From positions 62,001 through 126,000 of the forward strand of contig CALAJQ010000013.1 in the NCBI GenBank assembly GCA_937922785.1: 64,000 nt of DNA, given 5' to 3'. Source of the DNA: an uncultured Acidimicrobiales bacterium. GTDB lineage: Bacteria > Actinomycetota > Acidimicrobiia > Acidimicrobiales > SZUA-35. Position 1 is the stretch's first letter. Each line of letters starts with the position of its first letter. Shown piece after piece: positions 1-10,303 of this stretch. The position numbers were made by a program, and so were the translations under genes. The notes beneath the pieces were generated by a model, which saw only the letters and a program-made list of their open reading frames with translations, did no database searches and was not told where the DNA came from.

Positions 1-357
1 ATTTACGATCGCTCTGAAGCTGACACCATGAGCTACGACGTTCGTTACATCTACCAAAAGGCAGAGATCCTCGCGATTGATAAGCGACTGACCGCTGACC
101 TCGGCGAGACTGCCGGTGAAGCAGCTGCGGAGGGCAACGGTGGCATGATCACGATGGCCGTTCCACCTGAAGCGCTACAGATCATCCTGGGCATCGGTAA
201 GGAAAACCTTTACCTATCACTCGTTCCTCAGGACTACGTGCCTTACCCAATCCCGCCGATCGACCTTCGTAGCGAGGGAGCACTGCTTCCTGCCGAGGAC
301 GCAACCCGTTTGACCCCATACGTATCCGGTGAGGACGCCTCTACAGAGGCGCCTTAA
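1..357 (+). CDS. cpaB: CpaB/RcpC-like Flp pilus assembly protein (3' part only)
   Basis: The reading frame is open to the left edge, so only the last 118 residues are present; the first Met, at position 28, need not be the true start. The fragment resembles the C-terminal half of the SAF-domain Flp pilus protein CpaB/RcpC, which in Tad systems sits in the periplasm or cell wall next to the secretion channel. A stretch near residues 50-75 (ITMAVPPEALQIILG, then YLSLVPQD) matches the usual end of this family, followed by an acidic Pro-rich tail. It lies 28 bp upstream of the cpaE-like gene and is followed by the full cpaE-tadA-tadB-tadC order, which supports the call. The identity is inferred mainly from context. 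Confidence 0.7.
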   Translation: MYDRSEADTMSYDVRYIYQKAEILAIDKRLTADLGETAGEAAAEGNGGMITMAVPPEALQIILGIGKENLYLSLVPQDYVPYPIPPIDLRSEGALLPAEDATRLTPYVSGEDASTEAP

Positions 358-385
358 GGACTCGTAGGAACTAGGAGAAGAAAAT

Positions 386-1714
386 ATGATCGAGAACGAC
401 TTCAGCGAATTCGGCCTCGATGACTTCTCTGCTGGGGAGTCATTCGGAGCAGCAGACACCGACACACAGGATTTTGAATCAAGCGAATCTGCCCCTGAGG
501 GTTTCGACCCTCGACTGCCTAACGGCGCAGGTATTGCAGTTGTTGATTCGGACCAGTCAGTCCGTGAATATCTCGCAGCTCAGCTTGGAGAGGGTGCTGC
601 TTCGGCAGGGTCACTCGAAGAGCTCGAGCCACGCCTAGGAATGAGCCCGGTAGTAGTAGTGCTTGGACCGTCTTGTACTGATCCTTCAGATCTTGCTCGC
701 ATTGAGTCATGGAGTCGAACCAATCCTGAAGTTGGTTCGGTCCTGGTCACCAATGAGATGTCAACGGATCTGTTGCGTTCAGCGCTTCGAGCCGGCGTCA
801 AGGACGTACTTTCTGCTCCTATTGATCAAATGCAGCTGATCGACACGGTTAACCGTGTCGCCGAGGGTCTATCAACTCACAACCCTGGGCTTGGCGGCGG
901 CTTTGATTCCACTCCACTCGAAGAGCTAGACGGTGATCCGGGCCGAGTTGTAACGATCTTCTCCACCAAGGGCGGATCGGGCAAGTCGGTTACTGCATCA
1001 AACGTTGCTGTTGCCCTGGCCAAGCGGTCAGATCGCCCCGTCGTCCTGATCGATGGACACCTGCAATTTGGCGACATGGCTGTGATGTTGAAGTTACAAC
1101 CGAGACATACCGTCGTGGATGCCGTTTCCCAGGTTGACAGGCTTGACTCACAACTTGTCCAGCAGCTTATGACAACTCACGAGCCAAGCGGCCTGCTGGT
1201 TTTGCCTGCACCGCTTGAGCCAACCTTTGCTGATCAGATCACCGGCCAGCAGATGGTTGGGCTGATTGAGATCATCAAGAGCTTTGCCGGACATGTCATT
1301 GTTGACCTGCCAGCGTTCTTCAACGACGTTGTAATCAGCATTCTCGAATGCTCTGACGATGTAGTAATGGTTGCCGGTCTCGACATTCCGAATATCAAGA
1401 ACGTGAAGATCGGTCTAGCCACTTTGGCGATGCTGAACATCAATTCTGAAAAGGTTCACCTGGTTCTCAACCGAGCCGATTCGAAGGTGAAGCTAGACGT
1501 TGGTGAAGTTGAGAAAACTCTCGGCATCACCGCAGCGGCCCATGTTCCATCTGATGTGGTTGTACCCATCTCTGTGAACAAAGGCAGTCCCGTAGTTCTT
1601 TCTGCGGCTAAGTCGGGCGTTGCCCGTGCGTTTGAACAACTTGCTGGTCGATTCCTTGATGGAGTCGAAAGCGAACCGGTGGCTGCTCCCAGCCGTCGCA
1701 AATTCTTTGGATAA
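386..1714 (+). CDS. cpaE: CpaE/TadZ-like pilus localisation ATPase
   Basis: This 442-residue protein has an acidic N-terminus, a receiver-like domain (about residues 48-160) and a MinD/ParA-type ATPase domain from about residue 185. The deviant Walker A KGGSGKS lies at about 195-201. In the Tad family this protein recruits the assembly machine to a cell position. The receiver-like part has no obvious phosphorylatable Asp in the expected strand (VVVLGPS), so it is probably structural, as in other TadZ proteins. After the second strand, where a DxDLQFGD pattern is usual, it reads DGHLQFGD. A GGAG-type ribosome site (aggagaag) precedes the ATG. The gene lies between cpaB and tadA in one operon. 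Confidence 0.88.
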   Translation: MIENDFSEFGLDDFSAGESFGAADTDTQDFESSESAPEGFDPRLPNGAGIAVVDSDQSVREYLAAQLGEGAASAGSLEELEPRLGMSPVVVVLGPSCTDPSDLARIESWSRTNPEVGSVLVTNEMSTDLLRSALRAGVKDVLSAPIDQMQLIDTVNRVAEGLSTHNPGLGGGFDSTPLEELDGDPGRVVTIFSTKGGSGKSVTASNVAVALAKRSDRPVVLIDGHLQFGDMAVMLKLQPRHTVVDAVSQVDRLDSQLVQQLMTTHEPSGLLVLPAPLEPTFADQITGQQMVGLIEIIKSFAGHVIVDLPAFFNDVVISILECSDDVVMVAGLDIPNIKNVKIGLATLAMLNINSEKVHLVLNRADSKVKLDVGEVEKTLGITAAAHVPSDVVVPISVNKGSPVVLSAAKSGVARAFEQLAGRFLDGVESEPVAAPSRRKFFG

Positions 1715-1730
1715 GTGAGAGGTACCGGCG

Positions 1731-3137
1731 ATGTCCCTGTATAAGCGATTGCACGATAGTGAAGAAGCAGAGGCTGCGGCAGCAGCCGCAGCTGGCGGTA
1801 CGACACCACCAGTCAAGGCGTCAGGTCGAAGAGACCCGGCGTTGGATGAGCTGCGCCACCGGGTGCACTCTTCTCTGATCGAAGAACTCGGCCCGATCCT
1901 CTACGACAAGCGTCTAACTGAGGATGACCTTCGCAAGAAGGTGCACGACGCACTTCACGCAGCAATTGCTGCCGAGCGCACCCCTCTGTCGGCTGCGGAC
2001 AAGGCCCAGCTTATTCAGGACGTCTCCGATGACATCCTCGGCTACGGCCCAATCGACAAGTTGCTCCGAGACGACGCCGTTTCGGAAATCATGTGCAACG
2101 GTCCCAAGATGATCTACGTGGAGCGCAGCGGCAAGCTGACGCTCAGCGATGTGACATTTGTAGATGAACTGCATCTTCGCAGGATCATCGACAAGATCGT
2201 TGCCCAGATCGGTCGTCGTATCGATGAGAGCTCGCCATTGTGTGACGCTCGTCTTCCCGATGGTTCCCGCGTTAACGCAGTGATCTCGCCGCTCTCGGTT
2301 GGCGGACCTTTCCTCACAATTCGTAAGTTCTCAGCTGATCCGCTGCGCATCGATGACCTCATCCGCTTCGGCACATTGAGTGTGCACTCGGCTCGATTCC
2401 TGCAGGCCTGCATTGTTGGCAAGCTCAACGTAATCGTGGCCGGCGGTACTGGTACTGGTAAGACAACAACTCTTAACGTGTTGTCTTCATTCATTCCTTC
2501 TGACGAGCGAATCATCACGGTGGAAGATGCCAAGGAGCTTCAGCTCGCGCAGGATCACGTTTTATCTCTTGAAACCCGACCACCAAACGTGGAAGGCAAG
2601 GGCGAAGTTTCCATTCGCGACCTTGTGAAGAACACGCTTCGTATGCGTCCTGACCGCATTGTTGTAGGCGAGTGCCGTTCTGGCGAAGCACTCGACATGT
2701 TGCAGGCTATGAACACGGGTCACGATGGCTCGCTGACAACTTTGCACGCCAACAACCCACGAGACACCTTGAGCCGTCTAGAGACTCTGGTCTTGATGGC
2801 CGGTTATGACCTTCCGGTTCGAGCCATTCGAGAGCAGATTGCCTCTGCTGTTGACATGATCGTTCAGCTGCAGCGTCTCCGTGACGGCAGCCGTCGAATC
2901 ACTCACATCACCGAAGTTGCTGGCATGGAAGGTGAAGTTGTTACTTTGCAAGACGTCTTCCTGTTTGACTTCTCCGCTGGTGTTGATGAGTCCGGTCGAT
3001 TTAAGGGTCAGCTCAAAGCAACTGGTGTTCGACCCAAGTTCTCTCAGAAGCTTGCTGATCACGGCATCCGCCTCGGCCCAGAAATGTTCTCTACGCCAGC
3101 AGATGCAGCTCCTCCAGCCCCGAAGGGTCGACGATGA
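1731..3137 (+). CDS. tadA: TadA/CpaF secretion ATPase
   Basis: This 468-residue hexameric ATPase would power Flp pilus assembly at the inner face of the membrane. An N-terminal Ala-rich linker (about residues 12-22) and helical domain precede the core. Walker [10 protein letters not shown] is at about residues 238-246, the acidic Walker B segment follows ([13 protein letters not shown]), and the His box [16 protein letters not shown] is near 337-352. These features place it in the CpaF branch of type II/IV secretion ATPases. It starts 17 bp after cpaE, and its last codons overlap the start of the next gene by 4 bp, so tadA and tadB are probably translationally coupled. A second, divergent TadA homologue lies near the right end of the window. 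Confidence 0.95.
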   Translation: MSLYKRLHDSEEAEAAAAAAAGGTTPPVKASGRRDPALDELRHRVHSSLIEELGPILYDKRLTEDDLRKKVHDALHAAIAAERTPLSAADKAQLIQDVSDDILGYGPIDKLLRDDAVSEIMCNGPKMIYVERSGKLTLSDVTFVDELHLRRIIDKIVAQIGRRIDESSPLCDARLPDGSRVNAVISPLSVGGPFLTIRKFSADPLRIDDLIRFGTLSVHSARFLQACIVGKLNVIVAGGTGTGKTTTLNVLSSFIPSDERIITVEDAKELQLAQDHVLSLETRPPNVEGKGEVSIRDLVKNTLRMRPDRIVVGECRSGEALDMLQAMNTGHDGSLTTLHANNPRDTLSRLETLVLMAGYDLPVRAIREQIASAVDMIVQLQRLRDGSRRITHITEVAGMEGEVVTLQDVFLFDFSAGVDESGRFKGQLKATGVRPKFSQKLADHGIRLGPEMFSTPADAAPPAPKGRR

Positions 3138-5056
3138 TTAAGCCTTCCAGAGCCATTGCATTGGTTCTGGGTCTACTGCTAGCGCTGATGGCGCCAGCCG
3201 TATCGGCTCAGACCGACACGAACTCTGACACCCTTCAGGTTCACCAAGTGGACGCCACCGGTGATGTTGTCGAATTGACAGTATTGTCCAGCACGTATCA
3301 GGCTTCAGCGTCTGACGTCTCTGTTGTTGAAAACGGAGCGGACGTTGCTGTTGCGTCGGTGACCACCGCTTCGGCGCTTGGTCGTCCTCACGACATGGTG
3401 TTCGTAATCGACCCGAGCACACGGCTGCTTAGAGGCGAAGTCTTCTCGAAGATTCTCGCCACCGTCTCTAGCGAGATTGAACAGCTTCCAGCTAACACCA
3501 GCGTGGCTGTCATATCCGCTGGTGAGGCTTCGACAATTGTCTCGGGCCTCAGCTCTGATCTGCCAAAAGTTGCAGAGGATGTTCGGGGCATGGCTAACTC
3601 GCCCGAAGCATCGTTTTACAACGGCATCGAGCGCGCAGCTTCATTGCTAAGCAACGAAGCTGGCCGCACTCGCACCGTCGTGGTAGTTGCCGGTGGTGCA
3701 GATACTGCTTCGACCATCGCTGAAGACTCAGCCCGCAGCCGGCTTGTCCAAAAGGGCATCCAGCTGGTTTCAGTCTCATTCGACGGCGGTGACCCTTCAG
3801 TAGACGCAATGCCAGTGGCTGCTGGTGGTTATGTAGTCTCTACGTCCGACGACTCGCAGATCGGTCCAGCAATCGCATCGGCTGTAGCTGTTGCGAGTGA
3901 CCGCCTCGTTGTTTCTTACGACGGCGTAAGTGCAAATGACCGCACCATCCGTGGTGACGTTGTTCTGAGTGTCGGCGACCTGAGCACAAACTTCTCACAC
4001 GCTGGCGGCGTGTTCGAAGATCACTTCGTAGCTCTCGCTCCGGTCACAATCGTTGAACCTACCGGCTTGGCATTCTTCCGCTCGCAGAACGGTCTTTACA
4101 CAGCGATTGGTCTTTCATTCATCGCTGCAGCCATGTTGATCTGGGCTCTCGGCAACTTGTTTGCCGTCGGCGACACCAGCCTCGAATCTATGCTGGACCG
4201 CTACTCACAGGGCGGCGAAGCTGCTCTCGAAGAGGGCGAGTCAAACATTGTTCAAACCGCACTCGTACAAAAGGCAGTGCAGCTGTCGGAGACCTTTGCT
4301 GAAGACAAAGGATTCCTGATCAAGATCGAGGCATCTCTCGAGCGGGCTCGCCTGCCACTGCGAGCCGGTGAAGCCATGGGCATCTTTGGCGCCGTCGTGT
4401 TTCTTGCAGCAGTGCTGGGCCTCTTCCTGACCGGTGGAATCATCGGTGCACTTATCTTTGCTGTGTTGGTTGGCGCAATCATGGTCTTTGGCGTTCGTCA
4501 CAAGGCCCGCAAGCGCATGCGCAACTTCGAGAAGCAGCTTCCTGACACCCTCCAGTTGCTAGCGGGTACGTTGCGTGCCGGTTACTCACTGCCTCAGGGC
4601 CTTGAAGCCGTTTCAAAGGAAATCACGGACCCAATGGGTTACGAACTAACTCGTGTTATGACTGAGGCCCGTCTTGGTCGAGAGCTTGAAGACTCGCTTA
4701 ACTCAACTGCGGAACGTCTCGAAAGTGACGACTTTGCGTGGGCTGTTATGGCTATCTCAATCCAGCGCGAAGTGGGCGGTAACTTGAACGAACTGCTCAT
4801 GACCGTGTCTGACACAATGGTGGCTCGTGAGCGTTTGCACGGCGAGGTTGCGGCACTTACTGCTGAAGGCAAGCTTTCGGCAGTAATTCTCGGAATGTTG
4901 CCTCCTGGTCTGGGCTGCGTCATGTACGTGATGAACCCGGACTACATCAACCCGCTCTTCACCACCACTATGGGCAAAGTACTCATCGGCATTGCACTCA
5001 CTTTGATGTGCATTGGTATGGGTTGGATGAAAAAGGTGATCACGATCAATGTCTGA
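3134..5056 (+). CDS. tadB: VWA-domain/TadB fusion, Flp pilus membrane platform protein
   Basis: This 640-residue protein has a signal peptide (about 1-25, ending VSAQ), then a von Willebrand A-like domain (about 75-250) with a partial MIDAS motif (DPSTR). A transmembrane helix near 318-340 follows, then a C-terminal T2SSF domain (about 440-600) with further membrane helices. The T2SSF part (LPDTLQLLAGTLRAGYSLPQGL at about 467) is the TadB platform that contacts TadA. TadB proteins are often about 300 residues, so the extracytoplasmic VWA module is an N-terminal addition, possibly a sensor or adhesin-like element of the pilus base. It overlaps tadA by 4 bp and tadC by 8 bp. Confidence 0.9.
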   Translation: MIKPSRAIALVLGLLLALMAPAVSAQTDTNSDTLQVHQVDATGDVVELTVLSSTYQASASDVSVVENGADVAVASVTTASALGRPHDMVFVIDPSTRLLRGEVFSKILATVSSEIEQLPANTSVAVISAGEASTIVSGLSSDLPKVAEDVRGMANSPEASFYNGIERAASLLSNEAGRTRTVVVVAGGADTASTIAEDSARSRLVQKGIQLVSVSFDGGDPSVDAMPVAAGGYVVSTSDDSQIGPAIASAVAVASDRLVVSYDGVSANDRTIRGDVVLSVGDLSTNFSHAGGVFEDHFVALAPVTIVEPTGLAFFRSQNGLYTAIGLSFIAAAMLIWALGNLFAVGDTSLESMLDRYSQGGEAALEEGESNIVQTALVQKAVQLSETFAEDKGFLIKIEASLERARLPLRAGEAMGIFGAVVFLAAVLGLFLTGGIIGALIFAVLVGAIMVFGVRHKARKRMRNFEKQLPDTLQLLAGTLRAGYSLPQGLEAVSKEITDPMGYELTRVMTEARLGRELEDSLNSTAERLESDDFAWAVMAISIQREVGGNLNELLMTVSDTMVARERLHGEVAALTAEGKLSAVILGMLPPGLGCVMYVMNPDYINPLFTTTMGKVLIGIALTLMCIGMGWMKKVITINV

Positions 5057-6002
5057 TCTAATCGAACTCTTTACCGAGAACCAGACTGCGACGCTCTTTG
5101 CAGGCGGAATTGGCCTGTCTCTTGCGTTGATCGTCTGGGCCGTCTTGGCTCAGCTCGACGAACGAGAGTCAGTCCGGGAGACCTTGCGTCAGCTTGACGA
5201 CTACGAGGTCGAGAACGTTCGTGACCAAGAGCTTCTAGCCCCGTTGCAAGAACGCATCTTCGCTCCTTTCGTTGGCATCATGTCTCGCTTTGGCGGGCGC
5301 CTGAACCCACCTGACTACGTTGAGTCAGTACGTAAGAAGCACGTTCAGGCTGGTATCTCTTCGCCTGATGCCGTTGAGCGCTTCCTTGCACTTCGCATCT
5401 TGGGCTTCGTGTTCATCCCGGTCTTCCTCGTAGTTATGTTGGTGTTCAACCCGCTTGGTGTCGGCGGCATCGTAAAGTGGGGCTTCATCGGCCTTGGCGT
5501 GTTCATCGGTGCAACCGGTCCAGCGTCAACTCTGAATAAGAAGATTCAGACTCGTCAGACCGCGATTCAGCGAGCGCTTCCAGACATTCTCGACCTGCTA
5601 GTTATTTCGGTTGAAGCTGGTCTCGGATTCGAACAGGCTCTTGACCGTGTGATCGCCAGTGTTCCCGGAGAACTAAGCGACGAGTTCGCACGAGTTCTTG
5701 GTGAAACCCGAGCCGGAGCGAACCGTGCCGACGCATTGCGCTCGATGGATGCCCGTTGTGACACGCCAGAGGTTCGCTCGTTCGTCCTCTCCATGATCCA
5801 GGCTGACACTTTTGGTGTGAGTATTGGTCGAGTGCTTCGCTCTCAAGCCGACGAGATGCGAATCAAGCGTCGCCAGCGTGCCCAAGAGACCGCACAGAAG
5901 GCACCAGTGAAGATGATGCTTCCCATGGTGTTCTGTATCTTCCCATCGCTGTTCGTAGTTGTTCTTGGCCCCGCCATGATCAACATTATTAAGAACTTCT
6001 AA
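5049..6002 (+). CDS. tadC: TadC, Flp pilus membrane platform protein
   Basis: This 317-residue membrane protein has one N-terminal helix, two helices in the middle, a T2SSF domain (about 170-300, with LPDILDLLVISVEAGLGFEQAL) and a C-terminal membrane anchor. That is the standard layout of TadC, which pairs with TadB in the inner membrane. Its start overlaps tadB by 8 bp. Its stop codon overlaps the next ATG by one base (TAATG), so the following membrane protein is likely co-translated with the pilus genes. Confidence 0.93.
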   Translation: MSDLIELFTENQTATLFAGGIGLSLALIVWAVLAQLDERESVRETLRQLDDYEVENVRDQELLAPLQERIFAPFVGIMSRFGGRLNPPDYVESVRKKHVQAGISSPDAVERFLALRILGFVFIPVFLVVMLVFNPLGVGGIVKWGFIGLGVFIGATGPASTLNKKIQTRQTAIQRALPDILDLLVISVEAGLGFEQALDRVIASVPGELSDEFARVLGETRAGANRADALRSMDARCDTPEVRSFVLSMIQADTFGVSIGRVLRSQADEMRIKRRQRAQETAQKAPVKMMLPMVFCIFPSLFVVVLGPAMINIIKNF

Positions 6003-7477
6003 TGCTTACCGCAGCCACGAAGGTGGCGGCGGAAGACAAACCGGCGGATCGGTCAGAATCTGAACCTGCATCAGGAGCCCCGCGCCTAGGCGCGGTGCTC
6101 GGGGTTTGGATGGCTGCCATCGGGTTTGTCATCGGAAGCCGAGTCATAAGCGACAACAGCTTCCTAACTCATCTAGCGACCGGGCGCTTGATCCTCGACG
6201 AAGGTTCGATCCCTCGGGTTGATCCGTACTCTTTCACTGCTGCCGGCGAACCTTGGGTTGTCCAAAGTTGGCTGGTAAGTGTGATCTACGCCGCCGGCCT
6301 TGATTTGGGCGAGTGGACGCTTCGAGTCATGCACGGCCTGCTGGCTGCTGTTGCGGCGTTTAACATCTGGCGCCTTAGCGAGCCCGCAAAGAATCTCATC
6401 GTTCGATTTGTCTTGGTAGGGCTGGTGATGGTTCTTGCCGCCAGCCTTTGGTTCCCTAGACCGCTTCTGTTCGCAGTTGTGTGTTTTGTGGCGGTCCAGT
6501 TAGCGCTTGAGGGCAAGCTGGCGCCTGCGCTGCTGGTGCCGATCATGTGGGTTTGGGTGAACAGTCATGGGTCGTTTCCAATGGCCGGCGTTCTGGCTGG
6601 CACCACCATGGTTGGTGCATATCTAGATACTCGAAAGATGCCAGCTCTCGAAGTGAGCGTTCTCGGCTATGTAACTCTCGGAACGGTCCTAGGGGCAATC
6701 AATCCGCTTGGTCCAAAGCTGCTGTGGTTCCCGGTGCAGTTGTTAAGAGAAGGCAATGAGAAGCTCCACAATGTGGTTGAGTGGCAGCCGCTGGGGTTTG
6801 AACACACGATGGTTCTTTGGCCGCTCGTGGCGTTGTCAGCGCTGCTGGCACTGGCCATGTTCCGTGGGGCTCGCTGGCGTTCTATCGTTCCCTCTGCGGT
6901 GTTTGTTCTTGCGGCGCTGCTTGCGGTCCGTAACGCAGGCATGGCTGGTTTGGTGTTAAGTGTCGCCGTCGCCGCGTGGCTACCCGATCCTGGTGGAACT
7001 TTGCGAGCCGACACTCGCTCGTTGATGACCAAGGCCCTCGGCGTTACAGCAGTAACCTTCGCCGTAGTGGGGCTGGCCGTAGCTCTCACCCAAGGTGCGT
7101 TCGGCCTCAAGTCTTATCCACTGGATGAGTTGGCTTGGCTGGACGAACGAGACTTAGTTGCCAACCCAGATGTTCGGGTAATTCACGAGGTTCCGACTGG
7201 GAACTTGTTAGGCCTCCAACACGGGCGAGACGCAAACGTGTTCTTTGATGACCGGTTTGACATGTACCCGTTGGAGCTAAACCAGGCCTATGACACCTTG
7301 GTTGCTGACAACGAGGATGACTTCGCCCAGACATTGGCCACTTATGAGGCTGACGTTGTGGTCTGGAGTATCGATAACCCGTTTTCGGACTGGATCGTCG
7401 CAGACCCGAATTGGGACTTGGTTCTGACCGGCGAGGACTTCGTTGTTGCTTGCCGGGCCGACTTCGACTGCAGCTGA
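6002..7477 (+). CDS. Polytopic membrane protein, GT-C glycosyltransferase-like
   Basis: This 491-residue protein has about ten hydrophobic helices and a soluble C-terminal domain of about 110 residues. After the first helix comes a loop with an acidic/Arg pattern (HLATGRLILDEGSIPRVDPYSF, then PWVVQSWL). I know this pattern from lipid-linked-sugar GT-C-type proteins of unknown substrate. It is joined to tadC by a one-base overlap, so it may act on the pilus, for example in pilin glycosylation, but this is inferred only from position. No catalytic residue can be named with certainty. It runs convergent to uvrB, with 3 bp between them. Confidence 0.6.
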   Translation: MLTAATKVAAEDKPADRSESEPASGAPRLGAVLGVWMAAIGFVIGSRVISDNSFLTHLATGRLILDEGSIPRVDPYSFTAAGEPWVVQSWLVSVIYAAGLDLGEWTLRVMHGLLAAVAAFNIWRLSEPAKNLIVRFVLVGLVMVLAASLWFPRPLLFAVVCFVAVQLALEGKLAPALLVPIMWVWVNSHGSFPMAGVLAGTTMVGAYLDTRKMPALEVSVLGYVTLGTVLGAINPLGPKLLWFPVQLLREGNEKLHNVVEWQPLGFEHTMVLWPLVALSALLALAMFRGARWRSIVPSAVFVLAALLAVRNAGMAGLVLSVAVAAWLPDPGGTLRADTRSLMTKALGVTAVTFAVVGLAVALTQGAFGLKSYPLDELAWLDERDLVANPDVRVIHEVPTGNLLGLQHGRDANVFFDDRFDMYPLELNQAYDTLVADNEDDFAQTLATYEADVVVWSIDNPFSDWIVADPNWDLVLTGEDFVVACRADFDCS

Positions 7478-7480
7478 TTC

Positions 7481-9562
7481 CTAAGGCATGTCTCGAAGCT
7501 CACGCTTGAGATCTTTGATCTCATCACGTAAGCGGGCCGCATACTCAAACTTGAGTTCTGAAGATGCCTCGTGCATTTCTTCTTCCAACGTTTGAATCAG
7601 GCGACTCAGCTCGTCCTCGGGGAGCGCAGACAGTTCTTGTATCTTCTTGACCTCCTCGGGGCGGCGCTTGCGTTTGCCTTTGCCCGGCATCGGGGCAGTT
7701 TCAGCCGCGGGCCTGATCATCGCGAGAATGTCAGTGACCGCCTTGCGAATAGTCTTGGGCTCGATGCCGTGCTCTTCGTTGTAGGCAAGTTGTAGCCCTC
7801 GCCTGCGGTTAGTTTCTGAAATCGCCTGCTGCATCGAGTTGGTGATCTTGTCGGCATACATGATGACTTTGCCGTCGATGTTTCGAGCGGCCCGGCCGAT
7901 GGTTTGAATCAACGCGGTTTCTGAACGCAGGAATCCTTCCTTGTCGGCATCAAGAATGCAAACAAGTTGAACTTCGGGAAGGTCAAGACCCTCCCGCAAG
8001 AGGTTGATACCGACAAGAACGTCGAACTCGCCGAGGCGAAGGCCACGTAAGGTCTCAATTCGCTGGATGGTGTCGATCTCCGAATGTAGGTATCGAACTC
8101 TGAGGCCCTGTTCGAGAAGGTACTCGGTCAGATCTTCCGACATCTTCTTTGTAAGTGTCGTAACCAAGACACGGCCGTCTGCCTCGATCACTCCGTTGAT
8201 CTCGTTTAGCAGATCGTCGATCTGGCCTTTGGTTGGCCTGATCATGACCTCAGGGTCAATCAGGCCCGTTGGTCTAACGATCTGCTCGACCACTTGGCTG
8301 GAATGCTCAAGCTCATAAGGGCCCGGGGTGGCGCTTAGAAACACGGTTTGGCCCCGGTTCTCAACCCACTCCTCAAATCGAAGCGGCCGGTTGTCTGCCG
8401 CCGATGGCAGGCGGAAGCCATGTTCGATCAAGGTGTCTTTACGACTGCGGTCGCCGGCGTATTGCCCGTGGAGCTGGGGGATAGCGACGTGGCTTTCATC
8501 GATAACAGTGAGGTAGTCATCCGGGAAGAAGTCCAACAGGGTGTAGGGCGCTTCGCCGGGCTGGCGGCCGTCGATGTGGCGGCTGTAGTTCTCGATGCCG
8601 TTGCAGAAGCCCATCTCAGCCATCATCTCGAGGTCATAAGAGGTTCTCATTCGCAGACGTTGAGCTTCAAGCAACTTGTTCTCAGACTCGAGCAGTGTGA
8701 GCCGTTCCTGGAGTTCTTGTTCGATGCTGCTGATTGCCCGCAGCATCCCTTCATCTGATGCGGCGTAATGGGTAGCTGGGAACACGACTAGCTCGGGCAG
8801 ACTGGCGATCTTCTCCCCAGTTAAGGGATCGAAACTGGTGATGGCCTCTACCTCGTCGCCGAAGAGTTCGATCCTGATGGCAACTTCTTCATACGCAGGG
8901 TGAAGTTCGATGGTGTCGCCCCGCACGCGGAAGTTACCGCGAACCAGGTTCATATCGTTGCGCTCGTACCGCATGTCAACCAACTTGGCCAAGATGTCGC
9001 GCTGGTCATAACTCTCGCCCGCTCGGACCATCAGCAGCTTCTTGGTGTATTCAATGGGGGAGCCGAGACCGTAGATACAGCTGACCGATGCCACCACAAT
9101 TACGTCACGACGGGTCAGAAGCGCCGAGGTTGCGGCGTGTCGAAGCCGGTCGATCTCGTCATTTACCGAGCTGTCCTTTTCGATGTAGGTGTCGCTACTA
9201 GGCATGTAAGCCTCGGGCTGGTAGTAGTCGTAGTAGCTAACGAAATACTCAACTCGATTGTCCGGGAAGAATTCTCGAAACTCATTGGCAAGCTGGGCAG
9301 CCAAAGACTTGTTGGGCGCAATGACCAGCGTTGGTTTCTGCACCGCTTCGATAGTCCAGGCAATTGTTGCGGACTTGCCCGATCCCGTGATGCCAAGAAG
9401 TGTCTGAGTTTCCTGTCCTTTGTTGATTCCGTCGACTAGGCCCGCGATTGCTTGTGGCTGATGGCCCGCCGGCTCGAATTCACTAACGAGCTTGAACGGT
9501 GTGGCATGAGAAACCTTCACCGAGAGATGGCTTGATTCTGGAAGTCCACTGAGGTCTGTCAC
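7481..9562 (-). CDS. uvrB: UvrB, excinuclease ABC subunit B
   Basis: UvrB is the damage-verifying helicase subunit of nucleotide excision repair, loaded by UvrA and cut upon by UvrC. At 693 residues it has normal length. Walker A is GITGSGKS (57-64), where many homologues have Thr in place of the last Ser. The Tyr-rich beta-hairpin ([16 protein letters not shown]) that clamps one DNA strand is intact. DESHVAIPQ forms the Walker B region, helicase motifs V/VI are present ([23 protein letters not shown]), and a UVR coiled coil (about 655-690) closes the protein. It overlaps coaE by 4 bp and is transcribed with it. Confidence 0.98.
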   Translation of the reverse strand: MTDLSGLPESSHLSVKVSHATPFKLVSEFEPAGHQPQAIAGLVDGINKGQETQTLLGITGSGKSATIAWTIEAVQKPTLVIAPNKSLAAQLANEFREFFPDNRVEYFVSYYDYYQPEAYMPSSDTYIEKDSSVNDEIDRLRHAATSALLTRRDVIVVASVSCIYGLGSPIEYTKKLLMVRAGESYDQRDILAKLVDMRYERNDMNLVRGNFRVRGDTIELHPAYEEVAIRIELFGDEVEAITSFDPLTGEKIASLPELVVFPATHYAASDEGMLRAISSIEQELQERLTLLESENKLLEAQRLRMRTSYDLEMMAEMGFCNGIENYSRHIDGRQPGEAPYTLLDFFPDDYLTVIDESHVAIPQLHGQYAGDRSRKDTLIEHGFRLPSAADNRPLRFEEWVENRGQTVFLSATPGPYELEHSSQVVEQIVRPTGLIDPEVMIRPTKGQIDDLLNEINGVIEADGRVLVTTLTKKMSEDLTEYLLEQGLRVRYLHSEIDTIQRIETLRGLRLGEFDVLVGINLLREGLDLPEVQLVCILDADKEGFLRSETALIQTIGRAARNIDGKVIMYADKITNSMQQAISETNRRRGLQLAYNEEHGIEPKTIRKAVTDILAMIRPAAETAPMPGKGKRKRRPEEVKKIQELSALPEDELSRLIQTLEEEMHEASSELKFEYAARLRDEIKDLKRELRDMP

Positions 9563-10233
9563 TTTGTTTCTCCCTTGTTCTCTACCTGCTTGTTCTCTAC
9601 CTGGGTTTCGTCTGGCCCGTCAGTTTTTGGCAGGTCGGTCTGAGGCAGACTTTCTGACCATTGCCAACACTGTTCAACTTGTTCATCTAGCTCTGCGATT
9701 GAACCCGAGTTGTCAACGATCCAATCCGCCATGGTGAGTCGAACATGGCGTTTCGCCTGAGCGGCAATTCTGGCCTTGGCATCGTCGACTTCAAAGTTTC
9801 GGTGGGCGACCAGACGGTCAATTGCAATGTCTGCAGGGCAGTCCACAACAATTGTTGCGCTCGCTCCACGAAGGTTGTCTTTGGTGAGCAGCGGAATGTC
9901 CAGAATCACCACGTCAGTAGTGTCAGCGGCCGCGTCGATTCTTCGCTGCATTTCTATGCCGACTTCGGGGTGAACAATCTTGTTAAGCGCCTTCAGTTCG
10001 TCGCTGTCAGCGAAGACGATCTTGGCCACTTCGGGTCGGTCAAGTTCACCTTCAGCGTTTACTATCTTGTTGCCCCAGCGCTCAACCATGGCAACAAATA
10101 CAGGCTGGTCTGGACGTTGGAGTTCGGCAACGATCACGTCTGCATCGATCAAGCGAGCGCCTCGTGCTACCAAGCGTTCTGATACCGACGATTTCCCGGA
10201 TCCGATTCCACCAGTGAGGGCAACCAAGCGCAT
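9559..10233 (-). CDS. coaE: Dephospho-CoA kinase
   Basis: CoaE phosphorylates dephospho-CoA in the last step of coenzyme A synthesis. The P-loop GGIGSGKSS lies at residues 8-16, followed by the family's conserved DADVI segment. The lid region ([13 protein letters not shown]) and [10 protein letters not shown] match the family. At 224 residues it is longer than usual because of a hydrophilic C-terminal tail in which the unit QVENK occurs twice in tandem; in the DNA this is a duplicated short repeat around 9580-9605. The tail is probably dispensable. coaE leads a two-gene operon with uvrB (4 bp overlap), a common actinobacterial arrangement. It is transcribed away from the two-component system at 10304. 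Confidence 0.96.
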   Translation of the reverse strand: MRLVALTGGIGSGKSSVSERLVARGARLIDADVIVAELQRPDQPVFVAMVERWGNKIVNAEGELDRPEVAKIVFADSDELKALNKIVHPEVGIEMQRRIDAAADTTDVVILDIPLLTKDNLRGASATIVVDCPADIAIDRLVAHRNFEVDDAKARIAAQAKRHVRLTMADWIVDNSGSIAELDEQVEQCWQWSESLPQTDLPKTDGPDETQVENKQVENKGETK

Positions 10234-10303
10234 GTATCAAGGCTAGATCGGCGAACTCTCGCCCCCTCAATTTCGACGCGTATAGGCCGATTGGCACATA
10301 GCA

